Source: Schaalia radingae (GTDB taxonomy: Bacteria > Actinomycetota > Actinomycetes > Actinomycetales > Actinomycetaceae). Taken from it: a stretch of DNA of 64,000 nt. The translations under genes and the position numbers were made by a program. The stretch is taken from positions 1,116,001 through 1,180,000 of the forward strand of contig NZ_LT629792.1 in the NCBI RefSeq assembly GCF_900106055.1, given 5' to 3'. This document shows positions 9,031-16,910 of this stretch, in pieces. The notes beneath the pieces are model-generated. The model was not told the origin of the DNA, did not search any database, and worked only from the letters and a program-made list of their open reading frames with translations. How positions within the stretch are numbered: position 1 is the first letter of the stretch; every line of letters starts with the position of its first letter.

Positions 9031-10862
9031 AGACCCAGATCTGCCTGGAATGCTCCCTGCTCCAGACGACGCTTGACGTCCATCAGGTAGCGGGCCGCGT
9101 CGCCGCCGTCGACCAAACGGTGATCGTACGACAGGGCCAGGTACACCATCGAGCGGATGCTGATTGAATCATTGCCCATCGCGTCCTTGACAACCACAGG
9201 GCGTTTCACGATCGTTCCGACGCCCAGAATTGCGGTTTCCGGCATGTTGAGAACCGGAGTGTCGAAGAGTGCTCCACCCGATCCCGTGTTGGTAATCGTG
9301 AAGGTGGATCCGCTCAGGTCATCGACACCTGCGCTGCCATCGCGTGTGCGCTTGGCCAGGTCATTGATCGAGGCTGCAATTTCAGGAAGTGACTTGCTTC
9401 CTGCATCCTTGATGACCGGAACCAGCAGCCCGCGCTCGGTGTCGACGGCAATGCCGATGTGCTCGTGATCGTGGTACGTCACCTTCTTGTCGTCGATCGT
9501 TGCGTTGATCTTCGGGTGCGCAACGAGGGCTTCGGTAGCGGCCTTGACGAAGAAAGGCAGGAACGTCAGCTTCGTATTGTGCTTTTCCTGGAACGGAGCC
9601 TTGGAGGCTGCGCGCAGGGCAGCAATACGGGTGACATCCACTTCGACCACTGTGGTCAGCTGAGCAGCTGTCTGCAAAGACTCGATCATGCGCTTTGCGA
9701 TCGTCTGGCGCAGACGCGTCATCTTCTCAGTCTTTCCACGAAGTTCAGACGGCTCGAAGACGATCGGCTCATCGGATGACTGCGGTGCAGGAGCCCCACC
9801 AGATGCGGCCGGCGCTGCCTTCGACGAGGAGGACTCAATGGCTTTTTCGACGTCTTCGCGGCGAATACGGCCACCAACACCCGTGCCAGTCACGGTGGAC
9901 AGGTCGATGCCGGCCTCACGTGCCAGCTTGCGCACGATCGGTGTGACGTACTGACCAGAAGCAACGGACTGTTCAGGCTGGTCCGCAACCTTCGTTCCGG
10001 ACTCGGTAGCTTTCGGCGCCAGCGTTTCAGGCGTCTCGAATTCCTTCTTATCCGAATCGCCTGGCTGATGCGGCATCGGAGGAGCCGGGGGTGCAGGCGG
10101 TGCGGGTGGCGCAGGGGGTGCCGGAGGCGCCTGACGAGGTGCGGGCGGCTCGGCCGATGGGGATGGAGCCGATGTATCTTCCGACGGCTCATCGGGTGCG
10201 ACAGCATCTGCCGTCTTCTTTTCCGCCGACTGGTCAGATGCTGCGCCGCCGGCCTGATCGGAGATCACGGCCACCACGGTGCCGACCTCCACCGTTTCGT
10301 CTTCTTCCACCCGGATTTCCACCAGGTAACCGGATGCGGGGGAGGGAACTTCAGAGTCGACCTTGTCAGTGGACACTTCCAGAAGCGGCTCATCTGCTTC
10401 GACCTCGTCACCGACCTGCTTGAGCCAGGTTGTCACCGTGCCTTCAGTGACTGATTCGCCCAAGGCGGGCATGGTGACCTCGGTGGTGTTACCGCCGCCC
10501 GAGGCAGGGGCCTGCCTGGATTCGGCTTCCGGCTCTGGTTCGGATTCCTCGGAGGCAGCTTCCTGTGATTCATCGGCGCTCTGGTCGCCCTCGTCGCCTG
10601 CCTCGTCCGCTGAAGCCTCTTCACCTTCCTCGCCAATCAGGGCGATCTCGGTTCCGACCTCAACGGTTTCGTCTTCTTCAACCAGGATCTTGAGCAGAAC
10701 GCCGCTGGCGGGGGAGGGAACTTCAGAGTCGACCTTATCGGTGGACACTTCCACAATCGGTTCGTCAGCTTCAATCTTGTCGCCCACCTGCTTGAGCCAC
10801 GTTGTCACTGTTCCTTCAGTGACGGACTCGCCCAGAGCGGGCATCTTCACTGCTGTCGCCAT
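9027..10862 (-). CDS. sucB: 2-oxo acid dehydrogenase E2 component (dihydrolipoamide acyltransferase), two lipoyl domains
   Basis: This 611-residue E2 transfers acyl groups from lipoyl-lysine to CoA in a pyruvate or 2-oxoglutarate dehydrogenase complex. Two nearly identical lipoyl domains (about 1-78 and 127-203) each carry the STDKVDSEV motif, with lipoylated K43 and K167. They are followed by a PPA-repeat linker (about 239-264), a peripheral subunit-binding domain (about 304-340, YVTPIVRKLAREAGIDL) and the catalytic domain ending with SYDHRLVDGGD (H581, D585). In actinobacteria one such E2 commonly serves pyruvate dehydrogenase despite the succinyltransferase name, so the exact complex is uncertain. 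It lies 24 bases after lpdA and is probably co-transcribed with it. Confidence 0.93.
   Translation of the reverse strand: MATAVKMPALGESVTEGTVTTWLKQVGDKIEADEPIVEVSTDKVDSEVPSPASGVLLKILVEEDETVEVGTEIALIGEEGEEASADEAGDEGDQSADESQEAASEESEPEPEAESRQAPASGGGNTTEVTMPALGESVTEGTVTTWLKQVGDEVEADEPLLEVSTDKVDSEVPSPASGYLVEIRVEEDETVEVGTVVAVISDQAGGAASDQSAEKKTADAVAPDEPSEDTSAPSPSAEPPAPRQAPPAPPAPPAPPAPPAPPMPHQPGDSDKKEFETPETLAPKATESGTKVADQPEQSVASGQYVTPIVRKLAREAGIDLSTVTGTGVGGRIRREDVEKAIESSSSKAAPAASGGAPAPQSSDEPIVFEPSELRGKTEKMTRLRQTIAKRMIESLQTAAQLTTVVEVDVTRIAALRAASKAPFQEKHNTKLTFLPFFVKAATEALVAHPKINATIDDKKVTYHDHEHIGIAVDTERGLLVPVIKDAGSKSLPEIAASINDLAKRTRDGSAGVDDLSGSTFTITNTGSGGALFDTPVLNMPETAILGVGTIVKRPVVVKDAMGNDSISIRSMVYLALSYDHRLVDGGDAARYLMDVKRRLEQGAFQADLGL
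10071..10148 (-). repeat. PPA tripeptide repeat coding for the flexible E2 linker
   Basis: A run of proline-proline-alanine units (residues about 239-264 of the E2) is encoded by GCG/GGT-rich tandem nine-base units. Such Ala-Pro linkers let lipoyl domains swing between active sites. The unit number is likely to vary between strains. Confidence 0.6.
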
Positions 10863-10886
10863 CGTTCAATCTCCTTTATGCGTGAC

Positions 10887-12263
10887 TCAGTTGTGGGAGT
10901 GAAGAGGTTTGCCGGCAAGGGCCAGAGCTGCTTCACCAATTGCTTCGTTTTGGGTGGGGTGAGTGTGAATCAGCGCGGCCAGATCCTCCGGATACGCTTC
11001 CCAATTCACCATAAGTTCGCCTTCACCGATCTGTTCACCCATACGGTCACCCACAGCATGGAACCCGACGATCGGGCCATCCTGGACGTTGATCAGCTTG
11101 ACGAAACCACTGGTATTCAAGATATTTGATTTGCCATTGCCAGCCAAGTTGTATTCGACTGTGTGAACGGCATCATCACCGTACTTTTCACGAGCCTGCT
11201 TTTCAGTCAGACCAACAGAGGCGATCTCCGGTTCACAGAAGGTGACGCGCGGAATTCCTGTCTCATCGATGACCTGAGGATTGAGCCCCGCGATCTCCTC
11301 GGCGACAAAAATTCCCTGCAGGAAGCCACGGTGAGCCAGCTGCAATCCGGGGACGATGTCGCCCACAGCGTAGACGTTGCCCACGCCGGTGCGCAGACGC
11401 TCGTCGGTAATTACGAAACCACGATCCATCGTGATGCCGGCCTCTTCGTAACCCAAGTCGTTGGTAACAGGACCGCGTCCGACTGCGACCAGCAGAATGT
11501 CGGCGTCAATTTCCTTACCGTTTTCGGTCGTGACGTGAACGCCGGAATCATCCTGCGTGGCACCGGCAAAACGCGTATTCGTGTGGAACTTGATGCCGCG
11601 CTTGCGGAACTGGCGCTCCAGCTGCTTTGAGACCGCTTCATCTTCGTTATTGGCCAGGTGCGGCAGTGCCTCGATGATCGTGACCTGAGCACCCAGTGAA
11701 CACCACACGGAGGCAAACTCCAGGCCGATCACACCGCCGCCCAGGACGACCACGGATTCGGGCACCCATTCCATCTGCAGCGCCTGCTCAGAGGCGATAA
11801 TACGGCCACCGATCTCGAGACCGGGGATTGAGCGCGAGTATGACCCCGTCGCAAGGACGATGTTCTTTCCCGTCACGGTGCGACCGTCAACGTCAATCGT
11901 GGTGGGGGAGGTCAGACGGCCCCATCCCTCGATCACGTCGATCTTTCGCTGGGAAATCAGCCCCTGCAGGCCCTTGTAAAGCTTCTTGATGACAGAGTCG
12001 CGGTACTTCATCAGCTGTGGCATGTCCACGCCTTCGAAGGAGGACTTCACACCGAAGTGCTCGGATTCCTTGACCGTGTCGACGATCTCAGCGGCATGCA
12101 AATAGGCTTTCGTTGGAATGCAGCCGCGGTGCAGGCATGTGCCCCCGACTTTGTCTCCCTCGATCAGTGCAACTTTCAGTCCTAATTGGGCGCCTCGTAA
12201 GGCAGCGGCATATCCGCCGGATCCTGCTCCTAAGATGACGATGTCGTAATCGGGCTCGCTCAC
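10887..12263 (-). CDS. lpdA: Dihydrolipoyl dehydrogenase (E3)
   Basis: The 458-residue flavoprotein reoxidises dihydrolipoamide with NAD+. It begins with the FAD-binding fold IVILGAGSGGYAAA (residues 9-22), carries the redox-active pair C43/C48 in GGTCLHRGCIPTK, an NAD-binding VVVLGGGVIGLEFAS segment (about 172-186), and the C-terminal active-site dyad HTHPTQNE (H435, E440). Length and motif spacing are standard. It is the first gene of the lpdA-sucB pair. An operon of E3 with E2 suggests coordinated production for the 2-oxo acid dehydrogenase complex and possibly the glycine cleavage system. Confidence 0.95.
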   Translation of the reverse strand: MSEPDYDIVILGAGSGGYAAALRGAQLGLKVALIEGDKVGGTCLHRGCIPTKAYLHAAEIVDTVKESEHFGVKSSFEGVDMPQLMKYRDSVIKKLYKGLQGLISQRKIDVIEGWGRLTSPTTIDVDGRTVTGKNIVLATGSYSRSIPGLEIGGRIIASEQALQMEWVPESVVVLGGGVIGLEFASVWCSLGAQVTIIEALPHLANNEDEAVSKQLERQFRKRGIKFHTNTRFAGATQDDSGVHVTTENGKEIDADILLVAVGRGPVTNDLGYEEAGITMDRGFVITDERLRTGVGNVYAVGDIVPGLQLAHRGFLQGIFVAEEIAGLNPQVIDETGIPRVTFCEPEIASVGLTEKQAREKYGDDAVHTVEYNLAGNGKSNILNTSGFVKLINVQDGPIVGFHAVGDRMGEQIGEGELMVNWEAYPEDLAALIHTHPTQNEAIGEAALALAGKPLHSHN

Positions 12264-12479
12264 TTATTCACTCCTCAAAGTTGGACTCGTGTGGACCGTC
12301 ATGGACCAACTGGGTCTATTGTCCCACTTGCAGCGGTTTTTTTCTGACTTGTACGTGGGAACTTTTGGTGCGCCATCCCATATCTGGCGCCATCGCGCCA
12401 AGAACGGCCGTTTTGTCGCTTCTGGGCCGTACTATGTCATATGCGACAGTACCGCCATTGCTGAAAGGAGACACTGTCC

Positions 12480-12965
12480 ATGGGTGTTACGCCGGCACCA
12501 CAGCCAGCAGAAAGCGTGGCAGATGATCGCGGCCCGTCATGGGGCTTGGGCCGCCTTGTTCCTGCCGCGTACTGGCTTTTCGGTGCATGGACAACGGTCG
12601 TGTCGATTCGTAGCCTGACAAGTCGGGGCGAGGAACCGCTGGGGCCCTATGTGCTCGCCCTGGTCGCCTCACTGCTGTACCTCGTTGCAGCAGCGGCGTT
12701 GACTCATAACGGGCGCCGCATGCGCATGGTCGGATGGGCCAGTGTCATCACTCAGACGGTCGGCCCACTGATCGTCGGACTGTCGTTCTGGGGAATCAAC
12801 GAGCCCACATCCGAGCGATCCCCGTGGAGTCGTTTCGGCGCGGAATACTATTATCTGCCGCTGCTGCTGGCAGTCGTCGGACTGGTGTGGCTGTGGTGGT
12901 CAAATCCGCGTCGTATCGTGGAACTTGCCGAACAGATCGAACGCCAGCCGAGGCGCCGCAGTTAG
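12480..12965 (+). CDS. Hypothetical four-helix membrane protein
   Basis: The 161-residue product has four predicted membrane segments at roughly 24-42, 54-73, 83-105 and 122-141, with short polar ends and an arginine-rich C-terminus (EQIERQPRRRS). I do not recognise the family. The ATG follows AAGGAG with good spacing. The 216-base region upstream holds a TGGCGC/GCGCCA hairpin (12385-12400) and a ten-base palindrome AACGGCCGTT (12403-12412) whose roles are unknown. The stop overlaps that of convergent trmL by four bases (TTAG). Confidence 0.65.
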   Translation: MGVTPAPQPAESVADDRGPSWGLGRLVPAAYWLFGAWTTVVSIRSLTSRGEEPLGPYVLALVASLLYLVAAAALTHNGRRMRMVGWASVITQTVGPLIVGLSFWGINEPTSERSPWSRFGAEYYYLPLLLAVVGLVWLWWSNPRRIVELAEQIERQPRRRS

Positions 12966-13423
12966 CACGAGTGCGGGAATCCGATCTGACGCCAGGCCTC
13001 ATACAGGCCGATAGCAGCCGAGTTCGCCAGGTTGAGTGACCGGATCCCCTCGCACATGTGGATACGGACCCGCGACGTCACACGCGGATCATCCATCACG
13101 TCCTCAGGCAGACCGGTCGGTTCGGGGCCAAACATCAACCCGTCGCCGTCGCTGTAGGACACATCGGTGTACATCGTGGTCGTGTGTCCGGTAAATGCCC
13201 AGATCTTTCCGGGAATGTCGGCCAGTGCATCGTCGAGGTTGGGGTGAACCTTCACGTGCGCCAAGTCGTGATAATCCAGGCCGGCGCGACGCAGTTTCGC
13301 GTCATCCATGTCGAAGCACAGTGGCTCAACCAGATGCAGCATCGATCCGGTGCATGCGGAAAGCCGGATGGCGGCTCCCGTATTGCCCGGGATGCGCGGT
13401 TCATAAAAGATCACATGTAGCAC
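12962..13423 (-). CDS. trmL: tRNA (cytidine(34)-2'-O)-methyltransferase, SPOUT family
   Basis: The 153-residue protein is a minimal SpoU/SPOUT methyltransferase of the TrmL type, which methylates the ribose of the wobble base in tRNA-Leu. It begins VIFYEPRIPGNTGAAIRLSA, has the knot motifs LMFGPEPTGLPE (about 95-106) and RSLNLANSAAIGLYE (about 128-142), and no N-terminal RNA-binding extension. Length is normal. The start chosen is GTG 13423; another GTG lies a few codons further in. Its likely substrate class, tRNA-Leu with a CAA or UAA anticodon, is of interest because of the unusual CAA tRNA at 47721. Confidence 0.88.
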   Translation of the reverse strand: MLHVIFYEPRIPGNTGAAIRLSACTGSMLHLVEPLCFDMDDAKLRRAGLDYHDLAHVKVHPNLDDALADIPGKIWAFTGHTTTMYTDVSYSDGDGLMFGPEPTGLPEDVMDDPRVTSRVRIHMCEGIRSLNLANSAAIGLYEAWRQIGFPHSC

Positions 13424-13479
13424 GTGTTCAATCTTGCCCCCTGTCGGGCGCTGACAGCGACATGGCGCGTCGTGATCTT

Positions 13480-14022
13480 TTACTCCTGAGGCGTGGCAAA
13501 GGTTGCCGTCAGTCTCCCTCGTGCAATCGTGTGGAACATGGTTGCGAAGGCAACCTGGGCGGCCGAGGCGTCCTCGTCCACCTCGAGGGTTTCGACGTCC
13601 AGTGCGTGAACGGCAAAAATGTAGCGGTGCGGGCGATCTCCAGGCGGCGGGGCGGCTCCGTAGTACGAATGGTCGCCGTGGTCTGCGCGAATATGGAAAG
13701 CGGCGCCGTCAAGGTCAAGGTCGGAGGATCCGGCACCTTGTGGAAGTTCGGTCTGCGTGGCAGGAATGTCCACGATTATCCAGTGCCACCACCCTGACGG
13801 TGTGGGGGCGTCCGGATCGAAACATGTGACGACGAATGAGCGGGTCTGCTCGGGGAAGCCGCTCCACGCCAGATGGGGTGAGACGTTTCCTCCCTCGGCG
13901 CTGTGGATGGCGGGAAGAGTCTGGTTGTCAACAATGTCGTTGGAAGTCACGGGAAAAGTAGCGTCAACAGGCAGGAGATTGTAGGGATCGGGGGCTGTTG
14001 GGCGATCGTTGAGGTTCACCAT
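13480..14022 (-). CDS. YbhB/YbcL family phosphatidylethanolamine-binding-like protein
   Basis: The 180-residue protein has the Raf-kinase-inhibitor/PEBP fold signature: GGNVSPHLAWSGFPEQTRSFVV, CFDPDAPTPSGWWHWIIVDIP and PPPGDRPHRYIFAVHALD. These form the anion-binding pocket of the family. No signal peptide is present, so it is cytoplasmic. Its biological role in bacteria is unknown. I chose ATG 14022 (or the GTG one codon later) because AAAGGAG lies directly upstream; the open frame extends 36 codons further but with atypical composition. It is transcribed divergently from the SOS gene at 14150. Confidence 0.85.
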   Translation of the reverse strand: MVNLNDRPTAPDPYNLLPVDATFPVTSNDIVDNQTLPAIHSAEGGNVSPHLAWSGFPEQTRSFVVTCFDPDAPTPSGWWHWIIVDIPATQTELPQGAGSSDLDLDGAAFHIRADHGDHSYYGAAPPPGDRPHRYIFAVHALDVETLEVDEDASAAQVAFATMFHTIARGRLTATFATPQE

Positions 14023-14115
14023 TGCTCCTTTCGTTTGTGATATCCACCATAGTCGTGCTGTGCGTGATTTTCGAGGGCGACTGGCGGATGAGCTCCAGAT
14101 GCCGGGGGAGTGTCC

Positions 14116-14138
14116 TATGATATCGAACATCTGTTCGA
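14116..14138 (+). promoter_or_regulatory. SOS (LexA) box and -10 region of imuA'
   Basis: TCGAACATCTGTTCGA at 14123-14138 is a perfect actinobacterial LexA box (TCGAAC-N4-GTTCGA). A TATGAT -10 box occupies 14116-14121, so the operator would cover the transcription start. The ATG at 14150 follows after AAAGGAGG. Confidence 0.9.
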
Positions 14139-14149
14139 AAGGAGGGGGA

Positions 14150-14671
14150 ATGGCACTGAGTGCACGCGAACGACTGGAGCACGCACGCGCAGCGCTTGCT
14201 CAGGCGGAAGAAGAAACTGGCGTGCGTCATCGCGACGAGTATGACATCCAACGCCATCTGAACTCACGTGCTCACGACGCCGAGGCTCCGGTGGGCTGTA
14301 TTTTTCACGTTGAGCCCTCTGCGGCTCACCTGATCCGCGCCGTTATTGACCTGGCACCGCACGGAGCGTGGTGCGCATTTGTCGGCGTGGCGAATATGGG
14401 GTGGGAAGCGGCATCGAACATGGGACTTGAACTCGAACGCGTCATCGATGTGCCGCACCCGGATCGCTGTGCTGCCCAGATCCTGAGTACCCTGATCGAC
14501 GGCGTGGATGTCGTCGCAGTGGGGCGGGTCGAACTGACCGTGCGCGAACAGCGCCAACTGGCAGGCAGAGCGCGCACACGCGGGATACGGATCGTCACTG
14601 CCTACCCGTGGATCGGTCTTTCGCGTCCGCTGGCTGCAAGTCTGGTGGCTCCAACGAAGCAGGCGGTCTGA
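14150..14671 (+). CDS. ImuA'-like RecA-fold accessory protein of the DnaE2 mutasome
   Basis: The 173-residue protein is shorter than most ImuA' proteins (about 200-250). It keeps their core: a GWEAASNMGLELERVIDVPHP segment, DGVDVVAVGRVELTVREQRQLAGRARTRGIRI, and a final YPWIGLS. It has no Walker A motif, as expected for ImuA'. In mycobacteria this protein works with ImuB and DnaE2 in damage-induced mutagenesis. A LexA box directly precedes it and imuB starts one base after its stop codon, so an SOS-induced operon is clear. The ATG was chosen for its strong AAAGGAGG site; the frame extends upstream through the operator. Symbol withheld because assignment rests on context and short motifs. Confidence 0.78.
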   Translation: MALSARERLEHARAALAQAEEETGVRHRDEYDIQRHLNSRAHDAEAPVGCIFHVEPSAAHLIRAVIDLAPHGAWCAFVGVANMGWEAASNMGLELERVIDVPHPDRCAAQILSTLIDGVDVVAVGRVELTVREQRQLAGRARTRGIRIVTAYPWIGLSRPLAASLVAPTKQAV

Positions 14672-14672
14672 G

Positions 14673-16229
14673 ATGGCGGCCAGCAGACGCGTGGTGGTGT
14701 GGGTTCCCGACTGGCCTACCCAGTCACTTGCAGTTAACACGCCGCCAGGAGGGCGAGCCATTATTGCGTCAAATGGTCGCGTGCAGGCTGCGACACTGGC
14801 TGCGCGCCGCGCAGGTGTGCGCACGTCGATGCTCTTGACGACTGCGCAGTATCTGTGCCCCGACGCACTGATCTACCCAGATGATCCGCTTGAGCAAAAT
14901 GCCGCATTCGAACATGTGCTCGATGCATGCGACCGGGTGGCCGCACATGTGACGTGCCTGCGGCCAGGACTGGCGTGGGCGCCTGCTGCAGGCCCGGCGC
15001 GGTGGGTTGGATCGGAAGAAAAACTCGCACAAAAACTGACTGAAACGATCGTCGAGGAATGCGGGGTCGAATGCCACGTGGGGATTGCGACGGGGATACT
15101 GACAGCAATATGGGCCGCCCGCTCTGATGAGATCGTTCCCGCCACCTGTGCCGAACAGTATGTGAGTGAAATACCGCTGGCGCATATTCCACGCATCGTA
15201 CCGTGTCAACGCACACAGGACGCACATCATGCGATCGAGGTGCTTGAGGACCTGGGGGTGACAACGTGCGCTGATGTGCTGCGTGTCGGCAAGAAGGCGC
15301 TGCTGTCACGATTCGGGCGCTCAGGGGAGGACCTGTGGAGCCTGGCCAGCGGGGGTGACCTGTTTATTGCGCCGCGTGCACGCACCACCTCAGCGGTGAA
15401 CGTGGAACGCACATTCGATGACCCAGTGACCAGTCTTGACATGGTTGCCTTGCAGCTTCGAGCAGTGGCGGAAAATCTGCGGCAGAAACTGTGGAGCCAG
15501 GGTGTCAACGCGCACGCGCTGAGTATCCGCGTCGCGACGACAACAGGACAGGACTGTGAGCGCACATGGTGTGGGGTGAACTGCCTGGACCCCAGTGAAG
15601 TTGTTGATCGTCTGCGCTGGCAATTACGCGGCTGGCTTGACCGCCTGCTTCCACAGGACGATGGCGATGCCGGTGGGTTGAGCACGATGCAGGTGGTGGC
15701 CTGCGACCTGTACGACACAGTAATGCCGGACCAGCTGTGGGCAGGGCCGGAGAGCAGTCGACGCGCTGAACGGGCCGCTTTGCGGGTGCAGTCAGTGGTC
15801 GGCACCGAGGGAGTGCGCGCGGTATGTATGCAGGGAGGATTCGATCCACGGTCGCGTGTGCACTCTTCCCCTTGGGGAAGCCCGGGACAAGAGCCCGTCA
15901 GGAGCGAAGGAGAATGGGACGGCGCTCTGCTGCGCGCGCCCACAGTGATGCTGGACAAACCCGAGCAGGTTGAGGTGCGCGCCGGGCTGACTCCTGTCGT
16001 GGTGACTGAACGCGGATACCTCAGCGCACCGCCCACACATATCGTGCGCGCCAGGGAACAGATCTCCATCGTGCAGGTGCAGGGCATCTGGGTTGTCCAA
16101 GGGCGCTGGTGGGAGGAACAGACAACAGAACGTTCGGCACGTGTCTATGTCATTGCAAGTCGGGACGGAAGCGACGTCCTGCTGAGCTTTCAGTCAGGCA
16201 GATGGTGGATCGAAGGTTTCTTTGAATAA
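14673..16229 (+). CDS. imuB: ImuB: inactive Y-family DNA polymerase homologue
   Basis: The 518-residue protein resembles Y-family polymerases but lacks the paired acidic catalytic residues: where active enzymes have SIDE the sequence reads LRPGLAWAPAAGPAR. This loss is typical of ImuB, which is thought to act as the adaptor that links DnaE2 to the sliding clamp. The finger/palm region WVPDWPTQSLAV starts the protein, and a helix-hairpin-helix-like segment (TCADVLRVGKKALLSRFG) lies at about 196-213. At residues 352-358 PDQLWAG sits where mycobacterial ImuB has the clamp motif QLPLWG, so the clamp site may be shortened. It follows imuA' by one base and shares its SOS promoter. Confidence 0.85.
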   Translation: MAASRRVVVWVPDWPTQSLAVNTPPGGRAIIASNGRVQAATLAARRAGVRTSMLLTTAQYLCPDALIYPDDPLEQNAAFEHVLDACDRVAAHVTCLRPGLAWAPAAGPARWVGSEEKLAQKLTETIVEECGVECHVGIATGILTAIWAARSDEIVPATCAEQYVSEIPLAHIPRIVPCQRTQDAHHAIEVLEDLGVTTCADVLRVGKKALLSRFGRSGEDLWSLASGGDLFIAPRARTTSAVNVERTFDDPVTSLDMVALQLRAVAENLRQKLWSQGVNAHALSIRVATTTGQDCERTWCGVNCLDPSEVVDRLRWQLRGWLDRLLPQDDGDAGGLSTMQVVACDLYDTVMPDQLWAGPESSRRAERAALRVQSVVGTEGVRAVCMQGGFDPRSRVHSSPWGSPGQEPVRSEGEWDGALLRAPTVMLDKPEQVEVRAGLTPVVVTERGYLSAPPTHIVRAREQISIVQVQGIWVVQGRWWEEQTTERSARVYVIASRDGSDVLLSFQSGRWWIEGFFE

Positions 16230-16286
16230 AACGAGCTCGGGTACCATCAGGCTCAGGAGGACACGGTCGACGAGGAAAGGGAAGCT

Positions 16287-16877
16287 GTGGCGAAACTGTA
16301 CTTCCGATACGGAGCGATGAACTCAGGCAAATCAACTGCACTGCTTCAGGTTGCCTACAACTACGAAGAACGTGGCCAGCATGTCCTGGTGATCAAACCG
16401 CGCGTCGACGTGCGCGGCAACGACACAGTGGTGTCCCGTCTGGGAGTAACGCGCACCGTTGATGTCCTTCTGGACTCCACCGATGACGTCTTTGAAGCGC
16501 TCGAGGCAACCGGCCGCATGGCTTCCACCTCCGCCATCCTGGTGGACGAAGCGCAATTTCTCACCCCACGTCAGGTTGACGATTTCCTGCGGGTAGCCGT
16601 CATGGATGGCATCCCCGTCCTGGCTTACGGCATTCGCACCGATTTCCGGACCAACGCATTTCCTGGTGCTCGCCGCCTCCTGGAAATCTCGCACAGCCTC
16701 GAAGAACTCAAAACGATTTGCCGATGCGGAAAGAAAGCAGTCTTCAACGGCCGCATCGTCAATGGCTCCTTCATCTTTGACGGCGGACAGGTCGCGATCG
16801 ACGGTGTCGACTCAGGATATGAATCACTGTGCGCACGCTGCTACCTGCGTGAATCAGGCGGGAAGCTGGGAGACTGA
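16287..16877 (+). CDS. tdk: Thymidine kinase (type II)
   Basis: The 196-residue protein phosphorylates thymidine in the salvage pathway. It has Walker A GAMNSGKS (residues 9-16), the catalytic/Walker B segment LVDEAQFL, the lasso-region GIRTDFRTNAFPGARRLLE and four zinc-binding cysteines in CRCG and CARC, typical of bacterial type II enzymes. Start is a GTG with GAGGAAAGGG upstream. It lies 57 bases after imuB and before the helicase gene, in the middle of the SOS cluster. No LexA box precedes it, so it could be induced by read-through from imuB. Confidence 0.93.
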   Translation: MAKLYFRYGAMNSGKSTALLQVAYNYEERGQHVLVIKPRVDVRGNDTVVSRLGVTRTVDVLLDSTDDVFEALEATGRMASTSAILVDEAQFLTPRQVDDFLRVAVMDGIPVLAYGIRTDFRTNAFPGARRLLEISHSLEELKTICRCGKKAVFNGRIVNGSFIFDGGQVAIDGVDSGYESLCARCYLRESGGKLGD

Positions 16878-16898
16878 GCATCTGCGCGCGCGGCGTCA

Positions 16899-16904
16899 TA
16901 AACT
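16899..16904 (+). promoter_or_regulatory. Candidate leaderless -10 box (TAAACT) of the SNF2 helicase gene
   Basis: TAAACT ends six bases before ATG 16911, the spacing shared with other leaderless genes here. GGAAAG between them could alternatively act as a ribosome site. Confidence 0.45.
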
Positions 16905-16910
16905 GGAAAG

